Positions 10,584 through 20,445 of a DNA stretch of 64,000 nucleotides are shown piece by piece (the stretch's first letter is position 1; each line of letters opens with the position of its first letter). The DNA comes from Heterobilharzia americana (Eukaryota > Platyhelminthes > Trematoda > Strigeidida > Schistosomatidae), in the NCBI GenBank assembly GCA_944470555.2, contig OX104127.1:159997276-160061275 (forward strand). Direction: 5' to 3'. Below the pieces are notes generated by a model that worked only from the letters and a program-made list of their open reading frames with translations, was not told where the DNA came from and made no database searches. A program made the translations under genes and the position numbers.

Positions 10584-12020
10584 TTATGTGGTTAGGGTTA
10601 GTCTGGGATTGGGTATGGTCTTCAGGTGTGCTGGCCTTGGCAGTCTACTGACTCTGTTGGCCGGTATACTGTTGAGACCAACTTTGGTTGAGAGCCATTG
10701 CCATTGTTGGACGTCATGAAAGTACCGATCTTTGACCGAGCGGTCACTTGGCAATTCTGGAATCCCATGTACAACTATAGTGTTGTTTCTGTTGGGATTT
10801 CCAACCGCTGACTTTCTCTCCTCCTCTCTTATTGACCATGGCTTGTCGGGCCTGGCCCGAATTTTACAGGCATTAACAACGTCCGGTTGTCGCGAGAGGA
10901 GGAGTGTGTCTTCAGCCTCTTTGGTAGTATTTAGGGACACACGTAAAGGGGGTGGCTTATCTCGGGGTGCACGGCTTCCTCGAGAAAGGCGGCATAAAGT
11001 TGCAGGGAGGGGAGGAAGTCCTAGCATCTGACAGTAGTCGGTCCACATTCGGCTGTCAAACCGTTCCCTCTCGACCAACAATGAGTCTGTCGATACATCG
11101 ACGTTGAACGAAATGATCGAGTTGGTCCTCCTGTGACCTGGGTTCGTTGTGGGTGGCACGCTTGACTTCCCAATGGGTTTGAGTAATTCCACTGGTTGTT
11201 TCTCAGTCGCGGTGTGTAAGGTGTTTGGAATGGGTTTCGTAGAGGCTTTAGCGGTCGATGTCTTTGGCCATACGCTTGACGTCCCCTGGGGCCGGGTAGG
11301 AGGTATGGAGACTTGACCTAATATGGTCCCCACGCGAGGTGGCGTGCCGGCAGCTGGAGCTCTAGGTCTGTTTCCAGGTCTCTCTGTGTTATCTTTTGGT
11401 GTTAACCCTACTTTATTCGAGGGTGCTGGTAGCTTTTGCGTGGCGGAGAGCATCTCCTTCAGGCTTTCTGTGCGGAGTGCGGGCATTTTCCTGCACTCTG
11501 GACAGATGTACCAGAACCACTTGCATGGTTGTCTCTTCATCAGCTTATAGTATTGTCGGGGGACTTTGGTATCGCAGTGGCAATGCGCCCATCGTTGACA
11601 TAGGTTGCATGCAAATGCCTCATCGACTACCGAAACAACTTTGGTGCAAACACTGCAGCCATCGGGTGTCGTAATACAGCATTCCTTGCATGAATTAGGT
11701 GCTACGGATTGTGACGAACTGCCTGTGGCTGCCTTGTGCTGAAGCCTTTTACGTCGTCTTCTATTTCCAGGCGTGGTATGATCCGTGCTCAAGATAGGAC
11801 TAGTTTGTGACGGGCTAGTGCTACTCTGTGTCACCTGTCTGATGGCTACTGGAATTCTAGAAACATGGGTCGGCCACTTCTTTAGAAGTTCGGTGTTCTG
11901 CCCTACCTCTGTTTGTATTCTAGTACAGACTAGTGTGTTGTTTAGGGTGTTACTGGCCGTTGTTGTGCACGACCGCGTTATCCGTGTCAAAGCTTCAGAC
12001 CTAGCGTTTTGGGCAGACAT
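10584..12020 (-). CDS. CR1-like ORF1 protein with PHD-like zinc finger
   Basis: A 478-residue frame starting at 12020, the first protein of the element and presumably an RNA-binding chaperone. Around residues 110-175 it has a Cys/His pattern like a PHD finger: two Cys pairs, then Cys-x2-Cys, His-x-His-Cys, and a final Cys-x2-Cys after a Trp-Phe-Trp segment. The remainder is Pro-, Ser- and Thr-rich and probably disordered. Compared with copies 1-3 it lacks about 97 C-terminal codons through a deletion near 10605, so its end is novel. Reading is open throughout, but activity is uncertain. Confidence 0.8.
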   Translation of the reverse strand: MSAQNARSEALTRITRSCTTTASNTLNNTLVCTRIQTEVGQNTELLKKWPTHVSRIPVAIRQVTQSSTSPSQTSPILSTDHTTPGNRRRRKRLQHKAATGSSSQSVAPNSCKECCITTPDGCSVCTKVVSVVDEAFACNLCQRWAHCHCDTKVPRQYYKLMKRQPCKWFWYICPECRKMPALRTESLKEMLSATQKLPAPSNKVGLTPKDNTERPGNRPRAPAAGTPPRVGTILGQVSIPPTRPQGTSSVWPKTSTAKASTKPIPNTLHTATEKQPVELLKPIGKSSVPPTTNPGHRRTNSIISFNVDVSTDSLLVERERFDSRMWTDYCQMLGLPPLPATLCRLSRGSRAPRDKPPPLRVSLNTTKEAEDTLLLSRQPDVVNACKIRARPDKPWSIREEERKSAVGNPNRNNTIVVHGIPELPSDRSVKDRYFHDVQQWQWLSTKVGLNSIPANRVSRLPRPAHLKTIPNPRLTLTT

Positions 12021-12081
12021 GTCGCTATGATATAAACTTCTTGGGAAAACAAGTAGTTAACAACAATAAGAGGGTTGAAGA

Positions 12082-12136
12082 CTGAATGCAGCAAAAGGAC
12101 AGAATAGAAAAGGGAAGATAATTTATGTTGGCTCAC
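12082..12136 (-). other. Intron-like segment in CR1-like 5' UTR
   Basis: Read on the minus strand, it starts GTGAGC after GAAG and ends in a pyrimidine-rich stretch and TGCATTCAG, 55 bases in all. The related copy at 28961-29015 has a segment of exactly the same length with the same kind of donor and acceptor, although the surrounding 5' UTR has diverged. Splicing is inferred only from this pattern. Confidence 0.4.
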
Positions 12137-12739
12137 CTTCAGACACTTGTCACTTGATCCTCTGCTCTTGACCAACGAGTTTAACCGTAAGCTCCAGATG
12201 CGTATGTATAACCAGGAAAGATATTTCCTGGGGAATGACCTCCGAGGAGAACCGAGAGCTAAGGCAGTTTGGCAGTTGAAACGCCCAAGAACCACTGACA
12301 GGAGGTGGACCGGTTGGTTCAAAGGAATAATAATGCCAATTTTCAACTGTTGAGAAGTGGGCTGACGAATACGCAGGGGTGAGGTGCGTGGACGGACAGA
12401 AGTGCTGCAAAGGTTCGATCTTTTTAGATTGAGTATTGTAAGTGGGAGTTTTTCAATGTGGAAAAATCCAAAAGCTGAGAGACGAGAGAAAACACGTCAC
12501 TATTCAAGGAGCGCGCGTGTCCATGTATTTAAACTTATAAGAATGTAAACTAACACTCAGGAAAGCGTTTACGGGGTTCCCACTATAATACTACTTGATC
12601 TACTACCCCTTTTCTGACAAAAGATACAAAATATGTCACAAGGTCATGTCATAGTACCGCGTTACTGTCATTTCTCCGACTGAACACTATATAATGCATT
12701 TAGGCCTCCTAATATGCAATAACGAGTCCATAGTGTCTT

Positions 12740-12880
12740 ATTTCTTCTGTTACAGTACCATCTATCATCAATTGTGCGAGTAGAGGAAACTTCTAGCTTT
12801 GAGCTCTCACTTCCAGGTCTCGAGGCTGGGTTCCTTTTGTTCAGTTGTACTCCTTCGACGGTCACCGAAGTCTTTGTATC
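12740..12880 (-). mobile_element. CR1-like 3' UTR fragment
   Basis: The reverse complement matches the conserved 3' end of old CR1-like copies elsewhere here (28300-28385 and 16560-16650): an AACAAAAGGAACCCAGCCTC-like stretch, then CTCGCAC before an ATTGAT-type tail. No coding part remains. The adjoining bases up to 13012 are not assigned. Confidence 0.6.
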
Positions 12881-13012
12881 TCTCTGCTTATAGCTTTGGA
12901 GGTATTGGTTGTCTTTTTGAAGGTATTTTATTTGCGAATTGTAGCTTTATTGAGCTTTATGAACGCTTTTTCGAATGTATCCCAACTACCTAAATACTTG
13001 GACATCGTTATT

Positions 13013-13286
13013 ATTTATTTATTATTTTTCTCTCGGGGTCCTAGTGGAACATAGGGCTTCAGTAGCACACCTCCACTGCACTCTATTTTCTGCAATCTTT
13101 TGAACCTAGCTCCACGGCTGCCACAAGCTTTCATTTCTTCCTTACATGATCTCCTCGACTCACCCTCGGACGCTCAACTCGTTGTTTCTCCTTTGGACTC
13201 CACTTGAGCCACCGACCTGGCGCGTGATGTCCCCAGTCGGCCTTCTCACGTATGCCCAATCCACCTCCACTTTTTTCTGCATATTT
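13013..13286 (-). mobile_element. RTE-like retrotransposon 3' end, part 1
   Basis: The 3' end of an RTE copy on the minus strand, beginning with an ATT-type tail and the conserved GGGTCCTAGTGGAACATAGG block found in the larger RTE at 46230-46255. It is interrupted at 13286 by the Penelope-like element and resumes at 14912. It encodes only the C-terminal tail region of the RT, with no intact frame. Confidence 0.8.
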
Positions 13287-13342
13287 TAATAATTCCCATT
13301 GTCACATCAAGAACAAGATATTCAGCGAAGAGACTCTTCTCA

Positions 13343-13537
13343 ACGAATTTATTTTCAAGCTGTACAATCGTATATATGTGATATTTGAAGAATTATATCC
13401 CGTGAGGAAAACTAAACGCTATGTGATGATGACAATAATAATAGAGCAGATGATGACGTAGGCATTTGTGATTACAAAAACAGCTGAAGTGCAAATGATA
13501 ACAAATAGACCATGTAATATATGGAATGGTTCATAGA
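13343..13537 (+). repeat. PLE terminal inverted repeat (left pseudo-LTR)
   Basis: About 195 bases nearly identical to the reverse complement of 14716-14911, ending at AATGGTTCATAGAAAG. It flanks the reverse transcriptase/GIY-YIG gene of the Penelope-like element. Confidence 0.85.
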
Positions 13538-13886
13538 AAGCACATAACTCAGGAGAGGGTGAAATAATTGTTGAAAATGGTAAATCAATTAAGTATTATG
13601 TAGTAGGATCAGACAGGTTAGACAGGATGAAATCATTGTTTTCTAAAGGGATTAGGACAATTAAGTGAAATGACACGGGAAACTAATTGAAGTGAAGGCG
13701 GTTATAATAACAATAATAGTGATAAACGAAGGAAACAAAGGTTATAATGATTAAATTACCTAGGTATGTGGGGGGGACTAATGGGGTTAGAAAATGTTAT
13801 GACCATGATAAAAACAACGACTGCACATACTTTTTTGTACATACAGATCAGGTCTCAGTTCATGAATAGCTAAAGCCTCCGTTGTT

Positions 13887-14729
13887 TTAAGAAGTTGAAA
13901 ACGAAGAGAATGTGCGGTTTGGGCGAATTTGATAAATAATTTTAAAGTCATTGTCCGGATTTGTTGTGGGATGGAATTCAATCAAATGTTCTAGCATCGA
14001 ACTTCTAACAGACTTTCCTTCACCTTTATAAAACCAAGCAGGAATGTGTTCTCGTATACGTGTAGAGAGCGTTCTCTGGCTACGGCCGATGTACCTTGCT
14101 CCACAAGAGCAGGTGAACTGGTAGACGCATATAGAGGCAGTTAACCAAAGAAGCTTATCTTTGACACAGGCGGAGAATAGGTTACGGCTGGTAAAATTCA
14201 ACTGAAGTCGTGTCGCGAAGAAAGTCCTATTGATTGATCTGGTAAGAAGATTCTTAAGTACATCCGATGCTAGGTCACATTTAAATTCTAGGTTCATAAA
14301 CAACCTTTTCTTTGGGACCGAGTGGATGACCGGTTTGGTGTTTCTTTCTAGCATATTTTTATCAATAAAACGGCTAGGGTAACCATTTTCGACAAGTGTG
14401 CTCTTTAAAAAAGATAGCTCTTCAACAATACAATCGTCACTACAGATATTTCTCATTCGATAGCAAAGACAGTGAATAAGGTTTCTCTTCCTATTGATCG
14501 GCACCCAATTATAAAAATTAGTTAGTTGTCCGTTCCACGTTGGTTTTCTGTAGATGGATCTTCTGAGGTATCCATTTTGACGTCGGGTGAGAAGCACATC
14601 AAGAAAACAACTAGTTGATTCTGATTCCTTCGCTATGGTAAACTTGATGGCTTGATGACATTCATTGGATGAAAGAAGAGCATCGCCTAGATCAACATTT
14701 TTGTCACGAATATACTTTCTATGAACCAT
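13887..14729 (-). pseudogene. PLE reverse transcriptase C-terminus plus GIY-YIG endonuclease
   Basis: A 280-residue open frame. The N-terminal part matches the end of the Penelope-type RT (the FLDVLL and YRKPTW motifs, near residues 40-65). The C-terminal part has a GIY-YIG endonuclease core near residues 190-215, with Cys-x-Cys-Gly-Ala, Tyr-Ile-Gly, then Arg and Glu-His. The frame then shifts into 13787-13981, where the C-terminal tail continues. The RT palm with its catalytic Asp pair is missing because of 5' truncation. The first codons lie in the terminal repeat, so the apparent start is not natural. Confidence 0.85.
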
Positions 14730-14911
14730 TCCATATATTACATGGTCTATTTGTTATCATTTGCACTTCAGCTGTTTTTGTAATCACAAATGCCTACGTC
14801 ATCATCTGCTCTATTATTATTGTCATCATCACATAGCGTTTAGTTTTCCTCACGGGATATAATTCTTCAAATATCACATATATACGATTGTACAGCTTGA
14901 AAATAAATTCG
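14716..14911 (-). repeat. PLE terminal inverted repeat (right pseudo-LTR)
   Basis: The inverted partner of 13343-13537. It directly abuts the target-site duplication at 14912. An open frame across it is spurious. Confidence 0.85.
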
Positions 14912-15010
14912 TTTTTCTGCATATTTGTTGAGTGATAGGTTCTTGGCGGGTTCGTTCCCAGAGTTCTTTGTCGCTTATTCTTTCTGGCCATCTGATCCTC
15001 AGCAACACTT
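14912..15010 (-). mobile_element. RTE-like retrotransposon 3' end, part 2
   Basis: Continuation of the RTE copy interrupted by the PLE. It matches 46480-46560 (GTTGAGTGATAGGTTCTTGG and the following bases) and ends around 15010, where similarity stops. This is a heavily 5'-truncated copy. Confidence 0.7.
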
Positions 15011-16550
15011 GCCTACACGCGATCCTGAACATCAAATAGCAATAAAGATTTTCCATTTCTATGCACCTGTTCTTATTGCATCCTTCGAAAACTGGCCTCC
15101 ACTGCCTAACCATCTGCTTTACATACGGACTTAGCAACTGAGTTTGTATATTTTGTAAATAGGCATAACTCTGCGCGTTACTTCCAAGAATTTCGTTATT
15201 TCAAACTGTAACAATCTATCAAGACTGTCATTTCAGAAGACCGCAGCATTAAGGAAGCTGTCTATTTTGGTGAGCATTAGTGAGTTTCACTAAGTAATGA
15301 CCGTTTGCCGCTGCTCTTCTTCAACTGCCATCAAGTTCAGCATTCGTCCGCCTAAAATTGAGTTCTAAAATAAGGTACGAGTGAAAAACGGGGATAAATA
15401 ATATTCCGCTGGTGTAAGATGAAGCAACCAGTCACCGTGTTCTCCATTACACAGTCTTCCCCTGTCTGTATCAGTATACACCGGTTTCAATATACCAGCA
15501 ACCTTTCCTTTAGCATCATTCATTCAAGAGGCATTTAAAAACCACCTTTTGGTTATATTATTTATAAACCAGACATCTGAATGAGTTAGTGTATTAGGAA
15601 TAGCAGAGTTGGTACTAAAATTCCATCCACCTTCAGTTCTACTGAATGGGTCAGCATCTACCAACCTTTAGGATACCTTCGTACCGTTAAGTAACACTTG
15701 ATTTATTCGGAAATGCGCATCTCAAACTAAAGTTAACAGATTACTTTGGCATTCTGCAACAAAAAAAACGCGTCCCAGCAAATTACATAGATGCACACAT
15801 TACTAGAATATAAACTTAACTTGTTTCATATTAACGGCATATAATGGCAAAAAATCAACATTTATTTTGCTAAAAAAATCCTAATAGGCAATAATTCAAA
15901 CAAGCCAAAAAACATAACAATCACCCTATCAGCCAAATAGGTACCTAATCCAATCACTGACCAATAGATATTCCCAAAAAAGAAAATGGATTACCCTCAA
16001 TCTCCAAAGGAACTTGGGCAGCGGAAGGGAAGCGAGTGTACCCTAATTGATCATGTTCGGGTTGTTGCCGAGTGCAACTGGCCACAGGGTACCCAATATA
16101 CTCCAATAAATGGGACATTTTGTTTTAAGAGGTTTAAATTACCAACAACTACCTATTGGAGGCAAGTGGTTGATTTATTTTCATTTGTAGGCGGGTTTGT
16201 TAAGGGGAGTTGGAATTTGTGTCCAAGCCGCTAGCAGCCGTATGTCAAGATAAGTGACAATGGCTCTGATCCTCTAGGTTTCTTGCATTCATCGAACACA
16301 AGTGGGTCTTGTAACATTACCGTGCACTGTAAAGTATCACTTATGCTTGCTACTGGATCTTCCTTTTGTTATTTACTGAGTGATCTGTATTTTAAGTAGC
16401 ACATTCCAAGCTCCTGAGAATGCTGCAGTCTTCGTAGACATAGCTGGAGCATTCCAGGAGGTGGTGTTGTCAGTCATTCTTCAGTCGGGAACCTACTGAA
16501 GATGCAGTTGATGATTTCATAGCTGCAAGCACGAAGAGGGAAAGAATTCC
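15011..16550. other. No recognisable gene
   Basis: AT-rich DNA. A short open frame at 15986-16234 has no recognisable domain. I see no repeat family or RNA gene here. Confidence 0.5.
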
Positions 16551-16554
16551 TCGA

Positions 16555-16655
16555 CCTTCGAAAGAGTACAGCCCAACAGAAACAAACGAGCCTCAAGCCC
16601 CGGAAGCGACAGTTTTAAAATTACACGCTTCCTCTGCTCGAACTGTTGATGTTGT
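16555..16655 (+). mobile_element. Old CR1-like 3' end fragment
   Basis: Contains the degenerate 3' end signature of the CR1-like elements: an acaaacGAGCCTCAAG-like block, then CCTCTGCTCG and a tail beginning ACTGTTGATG. Compare 28300-28385. Confidence 0.5.
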
Positions 16656-17019
16656 GTGTCAGAATTTGGAGATATTACTGAGTCTAAAGTGACGCAGGTA
16701 ACCCCACCTCCTATCAGCTATCATTTCTTTTCGAAACGGTCGTTTTCGTGCCTTAAAGACAGGACTGGGCCCGGGGATGCACCCAGTGTTTTCCATAAGC
16801 TGAGTATCTGGTGGAGTTGGCTGGGTTTCAACTGTCTAAAGCTGAACTTTTATTGGGCCACTTCGGCGTAGTTTTTCGGCATTTGAATATGTTATCACTC
16901 CAAGCAGAAATGGTGAAAACGCCTTGGGGATAAACCAAGTGAATTTCATACGGTCGGGGACTTTCCAACCTTGTGCGACCCGAAACCTGAAAAAGCCCCT
17001 GATCGGAGTAGTTTGGGCC

Positions 17020-18120
17020 CAGATATACCACCTTTCTCTGTAGAGATTATTGTCAGGGCAGTTTGTGAACCCTTGAATCTTTAAGTTTGTCCTGGTGACT
17101 GGAAAAATGCAACAATCGGCTCAAGTTTGAAGACGGGTTTCAGATTACCGGTTACGGATCATACTTCGTCGGCTCAACTAGTGTGGTTGTTGAAGGGATA
17201 GAGAGTTTTATCGTGTATATAGTGGTCAGTTGCATCGGGGGCCATAGTCTTCTTACGACGCTTCATGGGTTTCATGTTGGTCGGTCCCGCCTAACAGACC
17301 TCCCCATATTAGGAGAGGACTCGTTAATAGTAAGCTTATCGCCGGCGTGGCGCTCACCAACCCCGCTTAGCCTCTCGACGAGGTTTCGAGCTTTCGGCTC
17401 ATGTAGAAGCCCCTGTTCTTTGGGTCTGGCCTTGCAATACAAGTCCAGGTCAGAGAGTTTCTGCACGGTGGGAGAGAATCAAGGGAAATGGAACATTGAC
17501 CAAGTGACAACCTGCAGGGGCTGAGGCTTCTAAAGGAACGATAGGAGAGTTTTTCTTTTTTTGCTGTACACCAAAAACGTCCCTAGATATGATTAGTTTC
17601 TTTTTACCGATGATGTGGAAAAATGGCAGGTTATCCTCATGATGCGGACGGATGCGCATTGCAGGCGGACCTAAATGAACTAGTCAAGCGGGCCAAATGT
17701 AGATGTTTGGAAACCATTTCTAGAAAATGCGCGGTTATGCACACCGGTTATGACAGTTGTCACCAGTTTTCGATGGACGAGACGCCGGTGCCATATGTCT
17801 AAGAGGTTAAAGACCTTTGCCAACCACACTGAACCCGGTCGAAAGCGGTTAAGAGTACTCTCGTCTTTTTAGAGAACATCCAAATGGTCTGCTGAAAACG
17901 TGTTTTGGCCACGGTATCCCACGTCTCTTTGGCCCAATTTCAAACATGTTGTGGAAGCGTTCGGTTCCAATTTCATGGAAGATCCTTGGGTACTGATACT
18001 AACTTGGTTTCTGTTCTGTCTGACGCATCCTAAGATGTGGCACCTTCTCGTTTGCCTAACCGCAGAAGGTGAAGGGATAAGATGCCAACTACGCATCAAT
18101 AACGACAACCCTGAGATCGA
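17020..18120 (+). pseudogene. Decayed CR1-like reverse transcriptase
   Basis: Translation in shifting frames recovers RT landmarks: a GDWKNA-type motif near 17090-17110, an HGFHVGRSR segment near 17262-17290 (HGFRSGRSC in the better copies) and a KCAVMHTG segment near 17727-17750 (KCKVMHISK in the others), followed by an EVKDL motif. Many stops and frameshifts show great age. The sequence is richer in G+C than its surroundings and more divergent than the young copies, so it is a separate CR1-like lineage. Confidence 0.6.
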
Positions 18121-18779
18121 TACCCAGGGTCTGTCCCCATTCCTCGAGGATCAGTTGTCCTTGAGACCACCAGAAGAGGACCCACAACCACGGTCGAATC
18201 AATTTAGCAAGAGTCTGTACCAATCACGCATTGCGGTCAACTGTTTGAATTCTTGCTCAAGCGGGCGGTATTAGCTTTTAATGTAAAACCACTCAGGGAG
18301 GAACTACCTTCTCATAGCGAAACTTGCTGCGGGATTGATGCAGGCCCAATGTTCTGCCACCCTCATGAATTATGACCTAAACCGAATTTGCCTGCGATTC
18401 CTTAGCATTTTTTCGTTTCTTTTGGCTCATCTTACCTTTGCTATGGCCTTCTCATGCTTCTGGCCCAATCAGAAGAAATATCTGTTTAGCATTGTGTCTT
18501 TGAGTTGTCACTGGCTCGACTGGATTTCCGCGGTTCTGAAATAAACTCTGGCGAATGTTGAATAATGCAAACTTTTTAAGATTCGCACTGAGTGTACTGA
18601 TTATTTACTTCAATATTTCACCGTGTTAGGCGACGAATTGATCGAGGCTGCTGTCAGCGGTAATTCGAAAGCAGTTTCACAATGTATTAAGGTTAAAGCC
18701 AAGATATTCCACACGCTGCGGTAGTTCCAGGTGGCGTCTCTGTATTTTGATGAAGAAATATTTAGTATACTGTATGCTC

Positions 18780-19590
18780 GAATACTGTGAATGCACAGCA
18801 GTCCATCCCTCTACGCAATAAGTGGACGGGACTCTCATGCCTTTCTTGTGCGACCTGCGGGCCCCTTCCTCGCATCTCGCCAAAGCCCCCGATACAGCCC
18901 GTAGGCCTTTCCAACACGCGAAACATCAAGGTTAGATGCCAGCAGCCAGGTGCTAACGTAGGTTACAGGCTGCTCGGGTGGCAAGGAGTTCTGCGCAAAG
19001 GGCAGCAAGGTTTGTTCGACCCGGAGAGAGTTGTCGTCTGATGTATCGCAAGGAGTGATTGTGGGTTCGCTGCTTTTACAACATTTTGCGAATAATCTTC
19101 CATCCAGTGGCAGCTCCCTGATCCTGCCCTACGTCGAAGACATTAAGTTGTGGGCGGTTTCCGTGTCCGAAAGTGAGTTCAGTACACTACTGGGCGGCCT
19201 CAGAATGCTTGAAGGGTGCATGGTGAACAACGAACTGATGATCGACCTGGGTAAGCTCTCGGCTATTTTCTCCCACAATTCCAACTCACAATAGGTATTC
19301 CGCTACCTCCGTGGTACACACATTTCCTACATGACCACGTGGAAGCACCTCGGAATAAAACTAACCGATAAGCTAGTTTCAGCTGTCCAGGATACGCCTC
19401 CAAAAACTACTCATTGCAACACCTCAGCGTATACAACTAAGTACCACCATTCGGCAACCCTCTGTGAAGCTCGGGAAGATCTGAGTACCATCTCGCACGG
19501 GAGTCCCCTACCTCACTGTACCGAAACATTTGACAAAAATGCGAACCTCTTAGTGAAGGCTCGGGGGTGGGTGTAACGACCAAAATACTA
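18780..19590 (+). pseudogene. Decayed CR1-like reverse transcriptase palm fragment
   Basis: The palm of an old CR1-like RT. An LAKAPDTA-like motif lies near 18878-18900. The frame 19031-19294 then carries SDVSQGVIVGSLLL (SGVSQGAILGPLLF in young copies) and YVEDIKLW in place of FADDIKIW. The first catalytic Asp is replaced by Val-Glu, so it is inactive. No 3' end was identified. Confidence 0.65.
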
Positions 19591-19789
19591 CTATTCTGGT
19601 CAGAAGGCGATATCCAGCCCACAATGCCCTCGAACTGACCAAAAATGATCAAGTGATCCCCTTCTGTATGGTAAGCTTAACCCCCTTGTTTTGCGCGTAG
19701 CCAAATACATCCCGATGATATCAAAAGGCACTTGATGCAGATATCTCCAGGCCATATATATACATGAAATCTACGGTACTTATGTTAAA

Positions 19790-20445
19790 TGCTAAATGTT
19801 TTATTTTCACATTGGTAATTCAACATCAGAGAAGCCAGTTTAGAGGCATCGTTACATTGACATATTTCAAAAAATCTACAGGATTTCACTAGTCCTTGAT
19901 GGTACAGAGGGTTTGTCATTAAACTCCACTAAAAACATAAGAAGATGCTGACAGTTACGAAACGAACAAGAAAATATCACTTTTCAGCTTATACGGAGTG
20001 TTAAACTTGAGATAACAGTAATTCTTACCTTCATGTACTGGATATAACGTGGGAGATGCCAGTTTACGAGCATCGTCAAACTGATAATTTTTGAAAGTTT
20101 ACAAAATATTATCTAGTGTAAAATAATTAACTCATCAAATCGTTGATGTGCATAATCTTATTAAAAGTTGCTGCAATTCGTAAGATGGACATTGAGTAAC
20201 ATCTCTCATGACACAGATGGGTTCCACTAATAAATAAATAAATATCTTTATTCTCAAGTTATGAAGTTAACATAAGAGAAGACAGTTTACAGGCCTCATC
20301 AAATTGATAATTGCAGAGAAACATAGAAGGTTTTAGCAGTATTGAATGATACGGAGGGAGGACATTAAACTCCATCACGGTGCCAAGTGTCTAAGTGTTA
20401 TGAAAGTAGCAGGAAAATATCACTTCACAGTACACACATCATTCT
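19790..20445 (-). repeat. Three diverged copies of a retroelement-like 3' end
   Basis: Segments starting near 19797, 20030 and 20240 share blocks in the same order: a TTTATT-type start, GAGAAG.CAGTTTA.AGGC, GATAAT or CATAT, ATTAAACTCCA and GAAAATATCACTT. Read on the minus strand the last copy ends in GAATAAAGATATTTATTTATT, like a polyadenylation signal and a T-rich tail. Similar ends occur at 25881-25915 and 52946-52985. The parent element is unknown to me. Confidence 0.5.

Larger units (their letters stand above)
7094..12505 (-). mobile_element. CR1-like non-LTR retrotransposon, nearly full length
   Basis: The best preserved CR1-like copy, about 5.4 kb on the minus strand. It has a 5' UTR (12021-12505), ORF1, ORF2 and a 3' UTR, and ends in short TATTGGA-type repeats at 7096-7115. 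The 5' boundary is set by where similarity to the 5' end of copy 3 stops (around 12505 here, 28490 there). It belongs to a related but distinct subfamily from copies 1-3. No clear target-site duplication was found. Confidence 0.85.
13287..14911 (-). mobile_element. Penelope-like element (PLE) inserted in an RTE copy
   Basis: A 5'-truncated Penelope-like retroelement on the minus strand, about 1.6 kb. A direct repeat of about 15 bases (TTTTTCTGCATATTT) lies on both sides (13272-13286 and 14912-14926), and the RTE sequence continues across it, so it is a target-site duplication. Terminal sequences 13343-13537 and 14716-14911 are inverted copies of each other, as known for PLE pseudo-LTRs. Confidence 0.85.
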
